Source: Paenibacillus bovis
GTDB taxonomy: Bacteria; Bacillota; Bacilli; Bacillales; Bacillaceae_C
Reading direction: 5' to 3'
Assembly (NCBI GenBank): GCA_007679095.1
Contig: VEFU01000021.1
Coordinates: 1 to 64,000 of the forward strand
DNA length: 64,000 nucleotides
Shown here: one piece after another, positions 45,368 to 54,498 of the stretch
Numbering within the stretch: position 1 is the stretch's first letter
Layout of the letters: the number at the start of each line of letters is the position of its first letter
Made by a program: the position numbers and the translations under genes
Notes under the pieces: model-generated
What the model was told of the DNA's origin: nothing
The model's database searches: none
Seen by the model: only the letters and a program-made list of their open reading frames with translations

Positions 45368-46465
45368 TTGAATCAAAGATTAACTAAATTATCAACTTGG
45401 TTAAAAAAAGAAAATATAGACGTTGCCTTTATTACTTCACCAGATAATGTTTTTTATTTAACAGGTTTTTTAAGTGAGCCCCATGAACGTTTACTTGGAC
45501 TAGCAGTTTTTCAAGAAGAAGAACCATTCTTAGTTTGTCCTGCTATGGAAGTAAATGATGCTAAAAATGTAGGGTGGAACAATGAAATTATCGGCTATAG
45601 TGATACAGATAAGCCTTGGGATTTTGTTGAGAGTAGAATAAAAGCACGTAATATAAACGTGAGAAAGTTTGCGATTGAGAAAGAAAATTTAAATGTGGAG
45701 AGATATGAAGAATTAATATCTCGTTTTGAAGGTGCTGTGTTTAGTTCTGCAGAAGCAATTCTTCATGAATTACGTTTAGTAAAAGATGAATCAGAGATGA
45801 AGCTATTAAGAAAAGCATGTGAACTTGCTGATTTCGCTGTAGAAGTTGGGGTTAATGCAATTGCGGAAGGTAAATCCGAATTTGATATCATTGCTGAAAT
45901 CGAATATGAAGTGAAGAAAAAAGGCGTTTCCGGAATGTCCTTCGATACAATGGTTCTTACTGGAAAAAACGCAGCTTCTCCACATGGCACACCTGGCCAA
46001 ACGAAGATTAAAAAAGGTGACCTTGTCCTCTTTGACCTTGGAGTAATTTATGAAGGTTATTGTTCCGACATTACGAGAACAGTTGCCTATGGTGACATTA
46101 CAGCTGAACAGGAAAAGATATACAACACCGTTCTACAAGCAGAAGAAACTGCTGTGCAGGCAGTAAAGCCCGGTGTAAGAGCGATGGACCTCGATAAAAT
46201 TGCTCGCGATATAATTCACAATGCTGGATATGGTGACTATTTTCCACACCGCCTTGGACATGGTCTCGGAATAAGTGTACATGAATATCCTTCTATGACA
46301 GCAACGAATGAACTACAATTGAAACCAGGCATGGTATTTACAATTGAACCAGGAATATACGTACCAGAAGTAGCAGGAGTCCGAATTGAAGATGACGTAC
46401 TAGTCACAGAAAATGGTGTTGAAGTATTAACTAAGTTTCCTAAGAACTTGCAAGTAATTAACTAA
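45368..46465 (+). CDS. M24 family Xaa-Pro dipeptidase
   Basis: The 365-aa protein has a creatinase-like N-domain and an M24 pita-bread domain. The five metal ligands appear in order: Asp in FDLGVIYEGY, Asp in CSDITRT, His in RLGHGLGISVHEYP, Glu in TIEPGIYVP and Glu in GVRIEDDVLV. It would split Xaa-Pro dipeptides, like YkvY of B. subtilis. TTG 45368 is preferred because GGAG lies nine nt upstream; the ATG at 45359 directly follows that site with no spacing. It is monocistronic. Confidence 0.9.
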   Translation: MNQRLTKLSTWLKKENIDVAFITSPDNVFYLTGFLSEPHERLLGLAVFQEEEPFLVCPAMEVNDAKNVGWNNEIIGYSDTDKPWDFVESRIKARNINVRKFAIEKENLNVERYEELISRFEGAVFSSAEAILHELRLVKDESEMKLLRKACELADFAVEVGVNAIAEGKSEFDIIAEIEYEVKKKGVSGMSFDTMVLTGKNAASPHGTPGQTKIKKGDLVLFDLGVIYEGYCSDITRTVAYGDITAEQEKIYNTVLQAEETAVQAVKPGVRAMDLDKIARDIIHNAGYGDYFPHRLGHGLGISVHEYPSMTATNELQLKPGMVFTIEPGIYVPEVAGVRIEDDVLVTENGVEVLTKFPKNLQVIN

Positions 46466-46941
46466 GTTAAAAAGAGATTAAGAAATTTAAACGGTAACAA
46501 AAAACAAACTATCACTGAATCATGATTAAGATAATTCGGATTTTTGTGTCTTAGAATGCTATTCTCACAGGATAGCACTTCTGCTAAGCACATTTAAAGT
46601 TACCAGCGGAGGAAATACACGTAGACTCCTACGGGACTTACGGTAGCCGGAAGACCCCACAGGCGCGATCAGCGCCGAGGAGGCTTCCGTACCTTGTCTA
46701 GTTCAGGCTCCTAGTGGCTAGTGAATTTCCGGTCACTTCCCTACGATAAGTCATCATCGACTCGTACCTCGTCGTGATTCCTTTATCTCAGTCAGTGTCC
46801 TAGAAAATTCATACGCCACTTGACAGTCGCCTTCACCTTTCGATGCCCGTGGAAAGCGAAGTGTATTTCCGCAGCGGGTATAAATTTAGTTACAGTTATA
46901 CATCAAAACACACTTATCTTGAAGCCATATACCGATAATTC
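46466..46941. other. Gap between M24 peptidase and ald
   Basis: This gap holds a decayed terminator-like hairpin near 46500-46545, similar to those at 40562 and 49030, and a 294-bp composite repeat (46594-46887). No gene was seen. Confidence 0.6.
46594..46887. repeat. Composite dispersed repeat, family B copy 4
   Basis: The outer arms match copy 3: TAAAGTTACCAGCGGAGG, GGAAATACACGTAGACTCC, ACCCCACAGGCGCG and, at the other end, GGAAAGCGAAGTGTATTTCC. Between the arms lies about 150 bp (46691-46842) absent from copy 3 but shared with copy 2, starting TTGTCTAGTTCAGGCTCCT. One repeat has thus been nested inside another. Confidence 0.8.
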
Positions 46942-48057
46942 TTAATCTAATAAACTCTCAACATTTGTATACTCATAATCAAATGCTTCCGCTACACTTT
47001 TATATGTTATATGACCTTTTAATGTATTGATTCCTTTTCGCAATGCCTCATTGTCTAAACATGCTTGCTTATACCCTTTATTAGCAATTTGTAATACATA
47101 CGGAACAGTCGCATTTGTTAGTGCAATTGTTGAAGTTCTTGGAACAGCTCCTGGCATATTTGCTACAGCGTAATGAACGACTTCGTGCTTAATATATGTC
47201 GGGTTATCATGTGTAGTGACTTTATCACTTGTTTCAAATATTCCACCTTGATCAATGGCAATATCAATAATTACAGACCCAGGTTTCATCGATTTTACCA
47301 TTTCTTCTGATACTAACTTTGGAGCTTTTGCTCCAGGTATTAATACAGTACCTATGACAAGGTCAGAATTTTCCACCGCACGTGCAATGTTATAGGAATT
47401 TGATATTAACGTCGTTACTTGATTTTTAAACAAATCATCTAAATATCGGCATCGATCTACACTTAGTTCTATGATTGTCACTTCCGCACCTAATCCCACT
47501 GCAATTTTCGCTGCATTAGTACCGGCAATTCCTCCACCAATAATCGTTACTTTACCACGCTCTACTCCTGGGACACCACCTAAAAGAATACCTTGACCCC
47601 CATGGATTTTTTCAAGAAACTGAGCGCCAATTTGTGTAGACATACGGCCAGCAATTTCACTCATTGGCGTTAATAAAGGTAAAGTTCGATTTGGTAGTTG
47701 AACTGTTTCATAGGCAATGCCTGTAACCTTTTTTGCAATTAATTCATCCGTTAATTTTGGTTCATTCGCTAGATGAAGGTATGTAAATATGATTAAATCT
47801 TCACGAAAAAAAGGAAATTCTTCTTCTAGTGGTGCCTTTACTTTCATGACCAGCTCTTGTGACCACGCCTCTTCCGCAGTATTTACTATTTTTGCACCAG
47901 CTTGTAAATACTCATCATCAGTAAAACCTGAACCAGCACCTGCATCCTTCTCCACATAAACTTCATGACCAGATGCTAATAATGTTTCTGCTCCTGATGG
48001 TGTCATCGCTACTCGATTTTCATTATTTAATATTTCTCTAGGTACTCCAATCTTCAT
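46942..48057 (-). CDS. ald: Alanine dehydrogenase
   Basis: The 371-aa enzyme interconverts L-alanine and pyruvate plus ammonia with NAD; in Bacillus it serves alanine use and sporulation. Family marks are [20 protein letters not shown], the catalytic Lys in [21 protein letters not shown], the NAD site [20 protein letters not shown] and [19 protein letters not shown] 48057 follows GGAGGATAG; the longer frame adds 16 unrelated residues. A small-protein gene with its own hairpin lies just upstream on the same strand. Confidence 0.96.
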   Translation of the reverse strand: MKIGVPREILNNENRVAMTPSGAETLLASGHEVYVEKDAGAGSGFTDDEYLQAGAKIVNTAEEAWSQELVMKVKAPLEEEFPFFREDLIIFTYLHLANEPKLTDELIAKKVTGIAYETVQLPNRTLPLLTPMSEIAGRMSTQIGAQFLEKIHGGQGILLGGVPGVERGKVTIIGGGIAGTNAAKIAVGLGAEVTIIELSVDRCRYLDDLFKNQVTTLISNSYNIARAVENSDLVIGTVLIPGAKAPKLVSEEMVKSMKPGSVIIDIAIDQGGIFETSDKVTTHDNPTYIKHEVVHYAVANMPGAVPRTSTIALTNATVPYVLQIANKGYKQACLDNEALRKGINTLKGHITYKSVAEAFDYEYTNVESLLD

Positions 48058-48094
48058 TAAACTATCCTCCATTAAACTGTTTCCTAAAAACAAA

Positions 48095-48128
48095 CCAAGC
48101 AGCAATAAATAAGAAATAAGCTGCTTGG
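48095..48128 (-). terminator. Terminator after 48-aa gene
   Basis: CCAAGCAGC pairs perfectly over 9 bp with GCTGCTTGG. GTTTTTAGG follows a few bases later on the minus strand, between the small gene and ald. Confidence 0.65.
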
Positions 48129-48138
48129 AATTTTAGAA

Positions 48139-48285
48139 TTATTTTGTCTCTTCTATTGTATCATTATTATTTTCAATTTGTTGTTCAATTCCACCTACAA
48201 TGTACATGTCAGAAATTTGTTGAATCGTTTGTTCATTCTCCTTTTCCGTATACTCAAATTGATGTTTATCTTGTTGTTTTGACAC
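48139..48285 (-). CDS. Small acidic protein (48 aa), DUF4025-like pattern
   Basis: A GTG start at 48285 with AAGGAGA seven nt upstream opens a 48-codon frame, MSKQQDKHQFEYTEKENEQ and on to ISDMYIVGGIEQQIENNND, ending TAA at 48139. The composition (Gln/Glu/Asp rich, no hydrophobic segment) and the VSD.Y..G.I-like core recall the small DUF4025 proteins of Bacillus, but the match is from memory of a short pattern. It has its own terminator before ald. The function is unknown. Confidence 0.6.
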   Translation of the reverse strand: MSKQQDKHQFEYTEKENEQTIQQISDMYIVGGIEQQIENNNDTIEETK

Positions 48286-48387
48286 AATTCCATCTCCTTC
48301 TTCTTTAATCGTTTTATTATCTGTTAGATTAAAGCAGATATACTTGGGTAAACATGTTAAAATAGAGAAAAAGGAGGCAGATTTAAT

Positions 48388-48846
48388 ATGGCACTTGGTT
48401 ATTCAAATATATTAGTCGCAGTAGATGGATCAACATCCGCAGAATACGCCTTCAAAAAAGCAATACAAATAGCTAAACGAAACAATGCTAAACTAACACT
48501 TATTCACGTCATTGATACGAGGTCTTTCGTAGCAATTGATGCTTATAATGGGACAATGGCTGAAAGAGCCGAGAAATATGCAAAAGACATATTAAGTAAT
48601 TACAAAAAAGAAGCAGCAAGTCAAGGTCTGACAGAATTAGATACAATTATTGAATACGGCTCACCAAAGGTAGTTATTCCAAAACAAGCAGCACAAAAAA
48701 TAAAAGCCGACCTAATTATTTGTGGTGCAACTGGATTAAATGCAGTCGAACGTTTATTAATTGGAAGTGTTTCCGAACAAATTACCCGTTCCGCTTCATG
48801 TGACGTACTAGTTGTTAGAACAGAAGAAGAAGTAATTAAAGAGTGA
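48388..48846 (+). CDS. Universal stress protein, UspA family
   Basis: The 152-aa protein is a single Usp domain. It begins YSNILVAVDGSTSAEYAFKKAI and carries the ATP-binding motif ICGATGLNAVERLLIGSVSEQITRSASCDVLVVR (GxGx9GS-type loop), so it should be an ATP-binding member. It acts in the cytosol, usually in starvation or stress survival. AAAAGGAGG precedes the ATG. It is divergent from the 48-aa gene and closed by the terminator at 49030. Confidence 0.92.
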   Translation: MALGYSNILVAVDGSTSAEYAFKKAIQIAKRNNAKLTLIHVIDTRSFVAIDAYNGTMAERAEKYAKDILSNYKKEAASQGLTELDTIIEYGSPKVVIPKQAAQKIKADLIICGATGLNAVERLLIGSVSEQITRSASCDVLVVRTEEEVIKE

Positions 48847-49029
48847 AAGCTGAGACAAAAGCTTTATAACTAAATCTAAATCTGACAAATATTAATGCAA
48901 CTATCCAGATACGGACATACACTTCGCAGATAACGGTCCATTCAATATTAGATTACAACCTAAAACTATCCTTCATTCACATTGCAAATAGCCGATATCT
49001 GCAAAAAAGCACATCATTTCTATAGAAAA

Positions 49030-49074
49030 AAGCCAAACTATCTTGAAAATAATTCAAGCGATAGTTTGGCTTTT
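49030..49074. terminator. Terminator after uspA-like gene
   Basis: AAGCCAAACTATC pairs with GATAGTTTGGCTT and the inner CTTGAA with TTCAAG; TTTAG follows. It is nearly the same hairpin as 40562-40610. Confidence 0.8.
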
Positions 49075-49120
49075 AGTTCAATTAAATTCTTTTGTTCTAT
49101 CAGCCTTTTTTGATATTTAT

Positions 49121-49309
49121 GGCTCTGTTAAAGTTCATTGTTGTTAAAAACTTAGTTGATTGTAGCGGATGTACACGAGACTCCTGCGGGAACAGCACGA
49201 GCCGAAGATCCACTTGGCAAAGCGGTTTTCTTTGCCAAGTTAGCTAAGGCCGTGCCCGCGGAAAGCGAGTGTACAGGAGCGAAAATCAACAACAGCGTTT
49301 AACAGAGCT
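49121..49309 (+). mobile_element. 189-bp MITE-like element, copy 3
   Basis: It starts GGCTCTGTTAAA and ends TTTAACAGAGCT. Perfect 8-bp duplications ATATTTAT flank it (49113-49120 and 49310-49317). The right duplication contains the argH stop codon. Only a handful of bases differ from copy 2. Confidence 0.92.
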
Positions 49310-49313
49310 ATAT

Positions 49314-50684
49314 TTATAAAAGCTGTTTTGCTTTTTCTAATTGGAATTTCACCTGTTCGAAACCTGTTCCACCATACGAATTTCTTCTCTTTACTGCTTG
49401 TCTTGGGGAAAGAACTTCGTATACATCCTCCTCAATATTAGGGCAGGCTTCCTTCAACTCATGAATGGATAAATCAAGTAAATAACAATTTTTATTTATG
49501 CATGTAAGGACTAGCTTACCAACAATTTCATGTGCTTCTCGGAAAGGAATTCCTTTCGTTGCTAAATAATCAGCAAGTTCCGTTGCATTTGAGAAATCCT
49601 GATGAACCGCTTCTTCCATAACTTCTTTCTTCACTGTCATTGTTGCTATCATGCCGGCGAATATCTTTAAAGATCCCGTTAAAGTATGTACTGTGTCAAA
49701 CATACCTTCCTTATCTTCCTGCATATCTTTGTTATAAGTTAATGGTAAACCTTTTAAAGTAGTTAACATTCCTACTAGATTACCAACAACACGACCTGTT
49801 TTTCCACGAATCAATTCCGCCATATCTGGATTTTTCTTCTGTGGCATAATGCTACTGCCTGTCGCATATGTGTCATCCAGTTCAATAAAACTAAACTCCC
49901 GGCTTGACCAAATGATAATTTCCTCTGCAAGTCTAGAAAGATGGGTTATGGTCAAAGCAGAATTACTAAGGAATTCTACGATAAAATCACGATCACTAAC
50001 AGCATCCATACTGTTTTCATACACAGCCGCGAATCCTAACTGTTCAGCAGTGTAGTGACGATCAATTGGGAATGTAGTACCTGCAAGAGCACTTGCCCCA
50101 AGTGGTGATACGTCGATTCTTTTTGTGCTTTCATCAAAGCGCTCATAGTCACGTTGTAACATCCAAAAGTATGCAAGTAAATGATGGGCAAAAGAAATCG
50201 GTTGTGCTCTTTGCAAATGAGTGTAGCCGGGCAAGACTGTGTCAACATTTTCTTGCGCTTGCCCTACAAGTGCTGCTTGCAGCTCCTTTATATGTCCCTT
50301 AATTATTTGAACTTGTTTCTTTAAGTATAAGTGCATATCGGTAGCTACTTGATCATTTCGACTTCTTCCCGTATGAAGTTTTCCTCCAACTGGCCCAATA
50401 TCATCTGTCAGCATTTTTTCAAGATTTAAGTGGATATCTTCCTCTGAAACAGAATACTCTAATTCGCTAGCTTGTGCTTTTTCTTTGAGGTTTAATAATC
50501 CGGCAACGATTTTTTCACTTTCTTCAGGTGAGATGATATTTGTTTTTCCAAGCATTTTCACATGAGCAATGCTTCCTTCAATATCTTCCATTACTAATTC
50601 CTGATCGAAAGAGATGGAGGCGCCGAATTCCTCAATCCACTGCTCGGGTGTTTTTGAAAAGCGCCCTCCCCATGCTTTCTTCAT
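49314..50684 (-). CDS. argH: Argininosuccinate lyase
   Basis: The 456-aa enzyme splits argininosuccinate into arginine and fumarate, the last step of arginine synthesis. The fumarase/aspartase superfamily signature [15 protein letters not shown] is intact, with [12 protein letters not shown] and [16 protein letters not shown] (catalytic His). It overlaps argG by 4 nt (ATGA). A MITE is inserted exactly at its 3' end; the stop codon is unchanged and no terminator other than the MITE itself was seen. Confidence 0.97.
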   Translation of the reverse strand: MKKAWGGRFSKTPEQWIEEFGASISFDQELVMEDIEGSIAHVKMLGKTNIISPEESEKIVAGLLNLKEKAQASELEYSVSEEDIHLNLEKMLTDDIGPVGGKLHTGRSRNDQVATDMHLYLKKQVQIIKGHIKELQAALVGQAQENVDTVLPGYTHLQRAQPISFAHHLLAYFWMLQRDYERFDESTKRIDVSPLGASALAGTTFPIDRHYTAEQLGFAAVYENSMDAVSDRDFIVEFLSNSALTITHLSRLAEEIIIWSSREFSFIELDDTYATGSSIMPQKKNPDMAELIRGKTGRVVGNLVGMLTTLKGLPLTYNKDMQEDKEGMFDTVHTLTGSLKIFAGMIATMTVKKEVMEEAVHQDFSNATELADYLATKGIPFREAHEIVGKLVLTCINKNCYLLDLSIHELKEACPNIEEDVYEVLSPRQAVKRRNSYGGTGFEQVKFQLEKAKQLL

Positions 50685-51886
50685 GCGTTAACCCCATCCT
50701 TTTTTTGAATCATGCTGTGTACTTCAGTTGGAAGTCCCCAAAGTTTAATAAAGCCAACAGATGCAGATTGGTCAAATTGATCTTCTTTTGTATAAGTTGC
50801 AAGCTTTTCATTATATAGAGAATTTGGTGATTTTCTTCCTTGCACAATCGCATGGCCTTTGAATAGTTTTACTCTAACTGTTCCATTTACATATTGTTGT
50901 GTTTCTTTGATAAACGCCACAAGAGCATCTCTTAATGGAGAGAACCATAGCCCATCGTAAATTAATTCCGTTAATTTTTTACTGATAACAGGTTTAAAAT
51001 GCGCCAATTCTTTCACTAAAGTTAAGTCTTCTAATTCTTTATGTGCTGTAAGTAATGTCATCGCACCAGGACATTCGTATATTTCACGTGATTTTATACC
51101 TACTAAGCGGTTTTCTACATGGTCGATTCTTCCGACGCCATGTTTACCAGCTAAAGCATTCAATTCTAAAATCAGTTCACTAAGTGGATATTTTTTCCCG
51201 TTAATAGATACAGGTACACCTTGTTCAAATTCAATTTCAATTATATCCGGAGTATCCGGTGTATTTTCAAGCGCAACTGTTAAATCATATGCATCCTCCG
51301 GTGGTGCTTCCCAAGGATTTTCTAAGATCCCACATTCATTTGCTCTTCCCCATAGATTTTGATCTACGGAATAAGGGCTATCTAAATCAATTGGAATTGG
51401 AACACCTTTATCTTTCGCATACTCGATTTCCTCTTCACGTGACCAACTCCACTCACGAACAGGGGCAAGAATTTCAAGATTTGGATTTAGAGCTTTTATC
51501 GATACTTCAAAACGCACTTGGTCATTCCCTTTACCAGTGCAGCCGTGTGCCACTGCATCCGCATTTTCTTGTTCTGCAATTTCTACTAATTTTTTTGAAA
51601 TTAATGGTCTAGATAAAGCAGAAACTAATGGATATTTATTTTCATACATTGTGTGTGCTTGTAAAGAAAGTAATGCATATTCATTCGCAAATTCCTCTTT
51701 TGCATCCACTACAAAGCTTTTGGATGCTCCCATATCAAGTGCTTTTGACTGAATAAATGCTAAGTCTTTCCCTTCACCAACATCCAGGCAGCATGCAATA
51801 ACATCGTACCCTTTATCTATAAACCATTTAATCGCAACAGACGTATCTAAACCTCCAGAATAAGCAAGAACAACTTTCTTTTTCAT
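50681..51886 (-). CDS. argG: Argininosuccinate synthase
   Basis: The 401-aa enzyme joins citrulline and aspartate using ATP. The PP-loop [14 protein letters not shown] (residues 8-21), [15 protein letters not shown] and the tetramer tail are present. AGGAGGATTTATC precedes the ATG. It leads argG-argH. A SigA promoter with an overlapping ARG-box-like site lies at 51956-51984, so repression by AhrC/ArgR with arginine is expected. Confidence 0.97.
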   Translation of the reverse strand: MKKKVVLAYSGGLDTSVAIKWFIDKGYDVIACCLDVGEGKDLAFIQSKALDMGASKSFVVDAKEEFANEYALLSLQAHTMYENKYPLVSALSRPLISKKLVEIAEQENADAVAHGCTGKGNDQVRFEVSIKALNPNLEILAPVREWSWSREEEIEYAKDKGVPIPIDLDSPYSVDQNLWGRANECGILENPWEAPPEDAYDLTVALENTPDTPDIIEIEFEQGVPVSINGKKYPLSELILELNALAGKHGVGRIDHVENRLVGIKSREIYECPGAMTLLTAHKELEDLTLVKELAHFKPVISKKLTELIYDGLWFSPLRDALVAFIKETQQYVNGTVRVKLFKGHAIVQGRKSPNSLYNEKLATYTKEDQFDQSASVGFIKLWGLPTEVHSMIQKKDGVNA

Positions 51887-51908
51887 GATAAATCCTCCTG
51901 TTAGTGAG

Positions 51909-51922
51909 TGTATAGTTATACA
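51909..51922. promoter_or_regulatory. ARG-box-like palindrome
   Basis: TGTATAGTTATACA is a near-perfect palindrome 22 bp upstream of argG and past the promoter. Its form resembles an ArgR/AhrC half-site pair, with T for A at one position in each arm. Confidence 0.4.
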
Positions 51923-51955
51923 TTAAAATTTATTTTTAATCATTTAATATATTGG

Positions 51956-51992
51956 ATAATATCATAATAGATTCATATTTTCAATACTTATT
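51956..51992 (-). promoter_or_regulatory. argG promoter with ARG-box-like site
   Basis: TTGAAA (51979-51984), 17 nt, TATTAT (51956-51961) on the minus strand. The -35 overlaps AATGAATAAGTATTGAAA, which matches the Bacillus ARG box CATGAATAAAAATTCAAG at 13 of 18 positions. Confidence 0.6.
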
Positions 51993-52086
51993 CATTAAAA
52001 TGTATAAAAATAATATACTATACATCCAAATAAAGTAATTGTTAAATAGGAGGAATTTTCATACAATTATGTATAAAGAGGGTGTT

Positions 52087-52593
52087 ATGATTACTAATAA
52101 AAAGAGAACATTATTTTTCTTTATTTCTACTTTGGTGATTTTTTCTATATTTACAGTTTATTATCATGTCCCAGTGAAGATTCAAAAGTCATTCTTAGCG
52201 AGTACACTTGACGAAAAGCAAGTAGATGTCAAGATGGATGTTAAATGGAAAAAATACTTTTTTAGCCCAACTGAATTAAGAGGAACAATAACAGTTGATG
52301 ATATTACCTATCATAGTTTTCTAGATACTGATACACCATTAGAAAGGGATCATTTTTGGGAAAGGTTAGACCAAAAATTTAAAAATGAGAAATACATCCC
52401 TTTATTCATTATCCCACATTCTCATCCGTTCGATATTCATAATAATTTTTTAGACGTTCTTTCAATTGACGACAACTTTAATATAATGTCCTTTGCTATA
52501 GCCCAAAAAGACATTTCACAGGAAAGCAACATATATTTTGGTCCAGCAAAAAATTCCGAAGAAGCCCAAAGATTATGGAACGAAATAAAATAA
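52087..52593 (+). CDS. Membrane-anchored protein of unknown function
   Basis: I do not recognise this 168-aa protein. It has a hydrophobic N-terminal helix (residues 8-25) without lipobox and an extracytoplasmic domain with KWKKYFFSPTELRGTITVDDITYHSF and a tail that ends FGPAKNSEEAQRLWNEIK. ATG 52087 has GAGGG upstream; ATG 52069 lies 15 nt from a stronger AGGAGG and would add six residues, so the start is uncertain. The next gene, a lipoprotein, follows by 44 bp, so the two may form a small secreted-protein operon. Confidence 0.6.
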   Translation: MITNKKRTLFFFISTLVIFSIFTVYYHVPVKIQKSFLASTLDEKQVDVKMDVKWKKYFFSPTELRGTITVDDITYHSFLDTDTPLERDHFWERLDQKFKNEKYIPLFIIPHSHPFDIHNNFLDVLSIDDNFNIMSFAIAQKDISQESNIYFGPAKNSEEAQRLWNEIK

Positions 52594-52637
52594 GTAACTG
52601 ATAAAAATATCTCTGATACTATTTAAGGAGTGTAATA

Positions 52638-53081
52638 ATGAAAATTAGAATGATACTTATGCTAGTAAGTACAATCATACTAATCATTGGTTGTAATAGT
52701 GGACCTATTAGTGAAAAACACAAAGTACATAGAGAATTTTTAGTTGATAAAGGTTGGGAAATTAAAAAAAGTACTGACGTAGAAACATATACATTAGACA
52801 TACCGATCGAAGCGCTAAGTAACTATCATGCTAGTCGTATTACATTTTTGGATGACTATATAGGTGAGGAAGTTACAGTGTATACGTACGAGTTAAAACA
52901 AAAAGATAATGAAGGTAACTTAATTACTTATATATACGAGGTAGAGGACGAAATAATCGGTGGTTATGGAAAGCTTCCAGGATGGACACCAGGCGGATTT
53001 AATTTAGATGACAAAGAAAGATTAATAAATGAAGATATAATTAGCGAAAATAACTTGCAACTTAAAAACGAAGATAAATAA
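52638..53081 (+). CDS. Putative lipoprotein of unknown function
   Basis: The 147-aa protein has a signal sequence with lipobox LIIGC (Cys at residue 19). The mature domain of about 125 residues contains FLVDKGWEIKKSTDVETYTLDIP and YIYEVEDEIIGGYGKLPGWTPGGFNLD, reminiscent of DUF4830-type lipoproteins, a resemblance I cannot test. AAGGAG precedes the ATG. It is the second gene after the membrane-anchored unknown and is closed by a strong hairpin shared with moaB. Confidence 0.6.
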   Translation: MKIRMILMLVSTIILIIGCNSGPISEKHKVHREFLVDKGWEIKKSTDVETYTLDIPIEALSNYHASRITFLDDYIGEEVTVYTYELKQKDNEGNLITYIYEVEDEIIGGYGKLPGWTPGGFNLDDKERLINEDIISENNLQLKNEDK

Positions 53082-53136
53082 AATGGCTTCCTAAAAGTCA
53101 TCTAATATGACTTCTAGAAAACCATTCATTTTTTTA
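53082..53136. terminator. Bidirectional terminator lipoprotein/moaB
   Basis: A long stem pairs AATGG, TTCCTA and AAGTCAT with their partners ATGACTT, TAGAAA and CCATT. TTTTTTT follows on the plus strand. Confidence 0.8.
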
Positions 53137-53634
53137 TTTTGTGAGTTCCTTTACTACATGCCCAATCTCTTTTAAGATCAGTTTCTCCATCGCTAGCTTT
53201 ACCGCTCCTGAAGAACCAGGCATGATAAAAATAGCTTTATCACGATATACTCCCGCAGCTGCTCTAGATAAGATGGCTGCTGAACCAATATCCTCGGTAT
53301 AACTTAGCATTCGAAAAATTTCGCCGAAACCTACGATTTCTTTCTCAAAAAGTCGAGAAACTGTTTCAATGGTTACATCTCGTTTTGCAATACCAGTTCC
53401 ACCTGTCATTAAGATCAAGCTAATATCTTTTGTACAAGCCATTTCTACCGCATCAATTATTGCTTTCTCTTCATCTTTAACAATTTGATAGGTAGTTGTA
53501 AGATGTCCATTATTGCGCAACAACTCTTGAAGCAACTTCCCACTTTTATCTGTTTCTTCTGTTCTTGTATCACTAATCGTAATAACAGCACATTTTATTG
53601 ATCTAGTACTGTCATGCATTGTCTCCAAACTCAT
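53134..53634 (-). CDS. moaB: Molybdenum cofactor biosynthesis protein MoaB
   Basis: The 166-aa MogA/MoaB-fold protein adenylylates molybdopterin in cofactor assembly. It has ITISDTRTEETDKSG, the catalytic-loop TGGTGIAKRDVTIETV and the late IMPGSSGAVKLAMEKLIL. Its ATG overlaps the stop of the EcsC-like gene by 4 nt. No other molybdopterin gene is in the window, which is the same situation as moaB in B. subtilis, placed beside ackA. Confidence 0.93.
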   Translation of the reverse strand: MSLETMHDSTRSIKCAVITISDTRTEETDKSGKLLQELLRNNGHLTTTYQIVKDEEKAIIDAVEMACTKDISLILMTGGTGIAKRDVTIETVSRLFEKEIVGFGEIFRMLSYTEDIGSAAILSRAAAGVYRDKAIFIMPGSSGAVKLAMEKLILKEIGHVVKELTK

Positions 53635-54473
53635 TTATAGCCCTCACTTTTCTCCAATAAATATTTATATTGGTAGAATTTGATTGCAAAATGAGTTATT
53701 TTTCTAGTCGATTGATAATTTAGCGAAGCACCAATCGACATCGATAAGATAGGAATATTAGATGTCTTTAGTTTGGAGATGGATGAGATGAGTGCTATTT
53801 TTAATACCTCTTTTAATGGCTCATCTATCCATGTTTGATCTGTAATTCGGTCGTGTCCATCAAAGTAAAATTGTGTATCTTCCTTTTGTAAGTCCTGCAT
53901 TAAATCTTCCCAGCCAAATAATTTCATTCGATTTGGCATCATGGCTACATTTAATACTTTTATTGTTTCCAATAATGCTGCAGGAGATTGGACATTATTA
54001 CCGAAAGACATCGCAATAAGCTGAACAGCTCGCAAATTAATAACTATCGACGCTAAAAAATCACTCATCAAGAATACTGCTTTACCAGTACCAGTCATTC
54101 CACCTTGTATAAAGGAATAAATCCGATGCCGTGACGCCTGTTGTTCAGCAAGAAATGTCAATTGACCAACTGGCATTTTTTTTATATCTGCAAACGACTG
54201 TACTTGTTCATCAATCGCTTTTGCTGCATCTAAAATACGAGCACTTGCATCATTTTGCATTTTCGTACCGCGGAGAAGAGAATTCAAGTGAAATAACGAA
54301 CTATCAAGCTTCTCGAAAAATTGCATTTGAACGGATTCAGGAAGAAGAGAAAAAGCCTGCTCGACCCATTTATCATACAAATTCTCCCACCCTTTCGTTT
54401 CATACGAAAAAAACGATTGGCTCCATTCATGAAGTTCTTCCAAAAGTGATTCTTCCCTTTCGGTTAATTTCAC
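53631..54473 (-). CDS. EcsC family protein
   Basis: The 280-aa protein belongs to the EcsC family (PF12787-type), whose founding member lies next to the EcsAB transporter in B. subtilis. It shows the amphipathic central region GGMTGTGKAVFLMSDFLASIVINLRAVQLIAMSFG and the C-terminal LSMSIGASLNYQSTRKI. Biochemical role is unknown; it is probably peripheral to the membrane. GTG 54473 has GGGGTGGG upstream. It lies 25 bp after ackA and overlaps moaB, forming ytxK-ackA-ecsC-moaB. Confidence 0.85.
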   Translation of the reverse strand: MKLTEREESLLEELHEWSQSFFSYETKGWENLYDKWVEQAFSLLPESVQMQFFEKLDSSLFHLNSLLRGTKMQNDASARILDAAKAIDEQVQSFADIKKMPVGQLTFLAEQQASRHRIYSFIQGGMTGTGKAVFLMSDFLASIVINLRAVQLIAMSFGNNVQSPAALLETIKVLNVAMMPNRMKLFGWEDLMQDLQKEDTQFYFDGHDRITDQTWIDEPLKEVLKIALISSISKLKTSNIPILSMSIGASLNYQSTRKITHFAIKFYQYKYLLEKSEGYK

Positions 54474-54498
54474 TTTATCCCACCCCTTTTATATAGGA

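Larger units (their letters stand above)
48847..49313. other. Gap uspA-argH
   Basis: After uspA come about 180 bp without a visible gene, the terminator 49030-49074, then a MITE copy (49121-49309) that reaches the argH stop codon. Confidence 0.6.

Noticed and set aside
48286-48387. SigB promoter before the UspA-like gene
   Set aside because: GTTT- and GGGTA-like boxes exist but their spacing is far too long.
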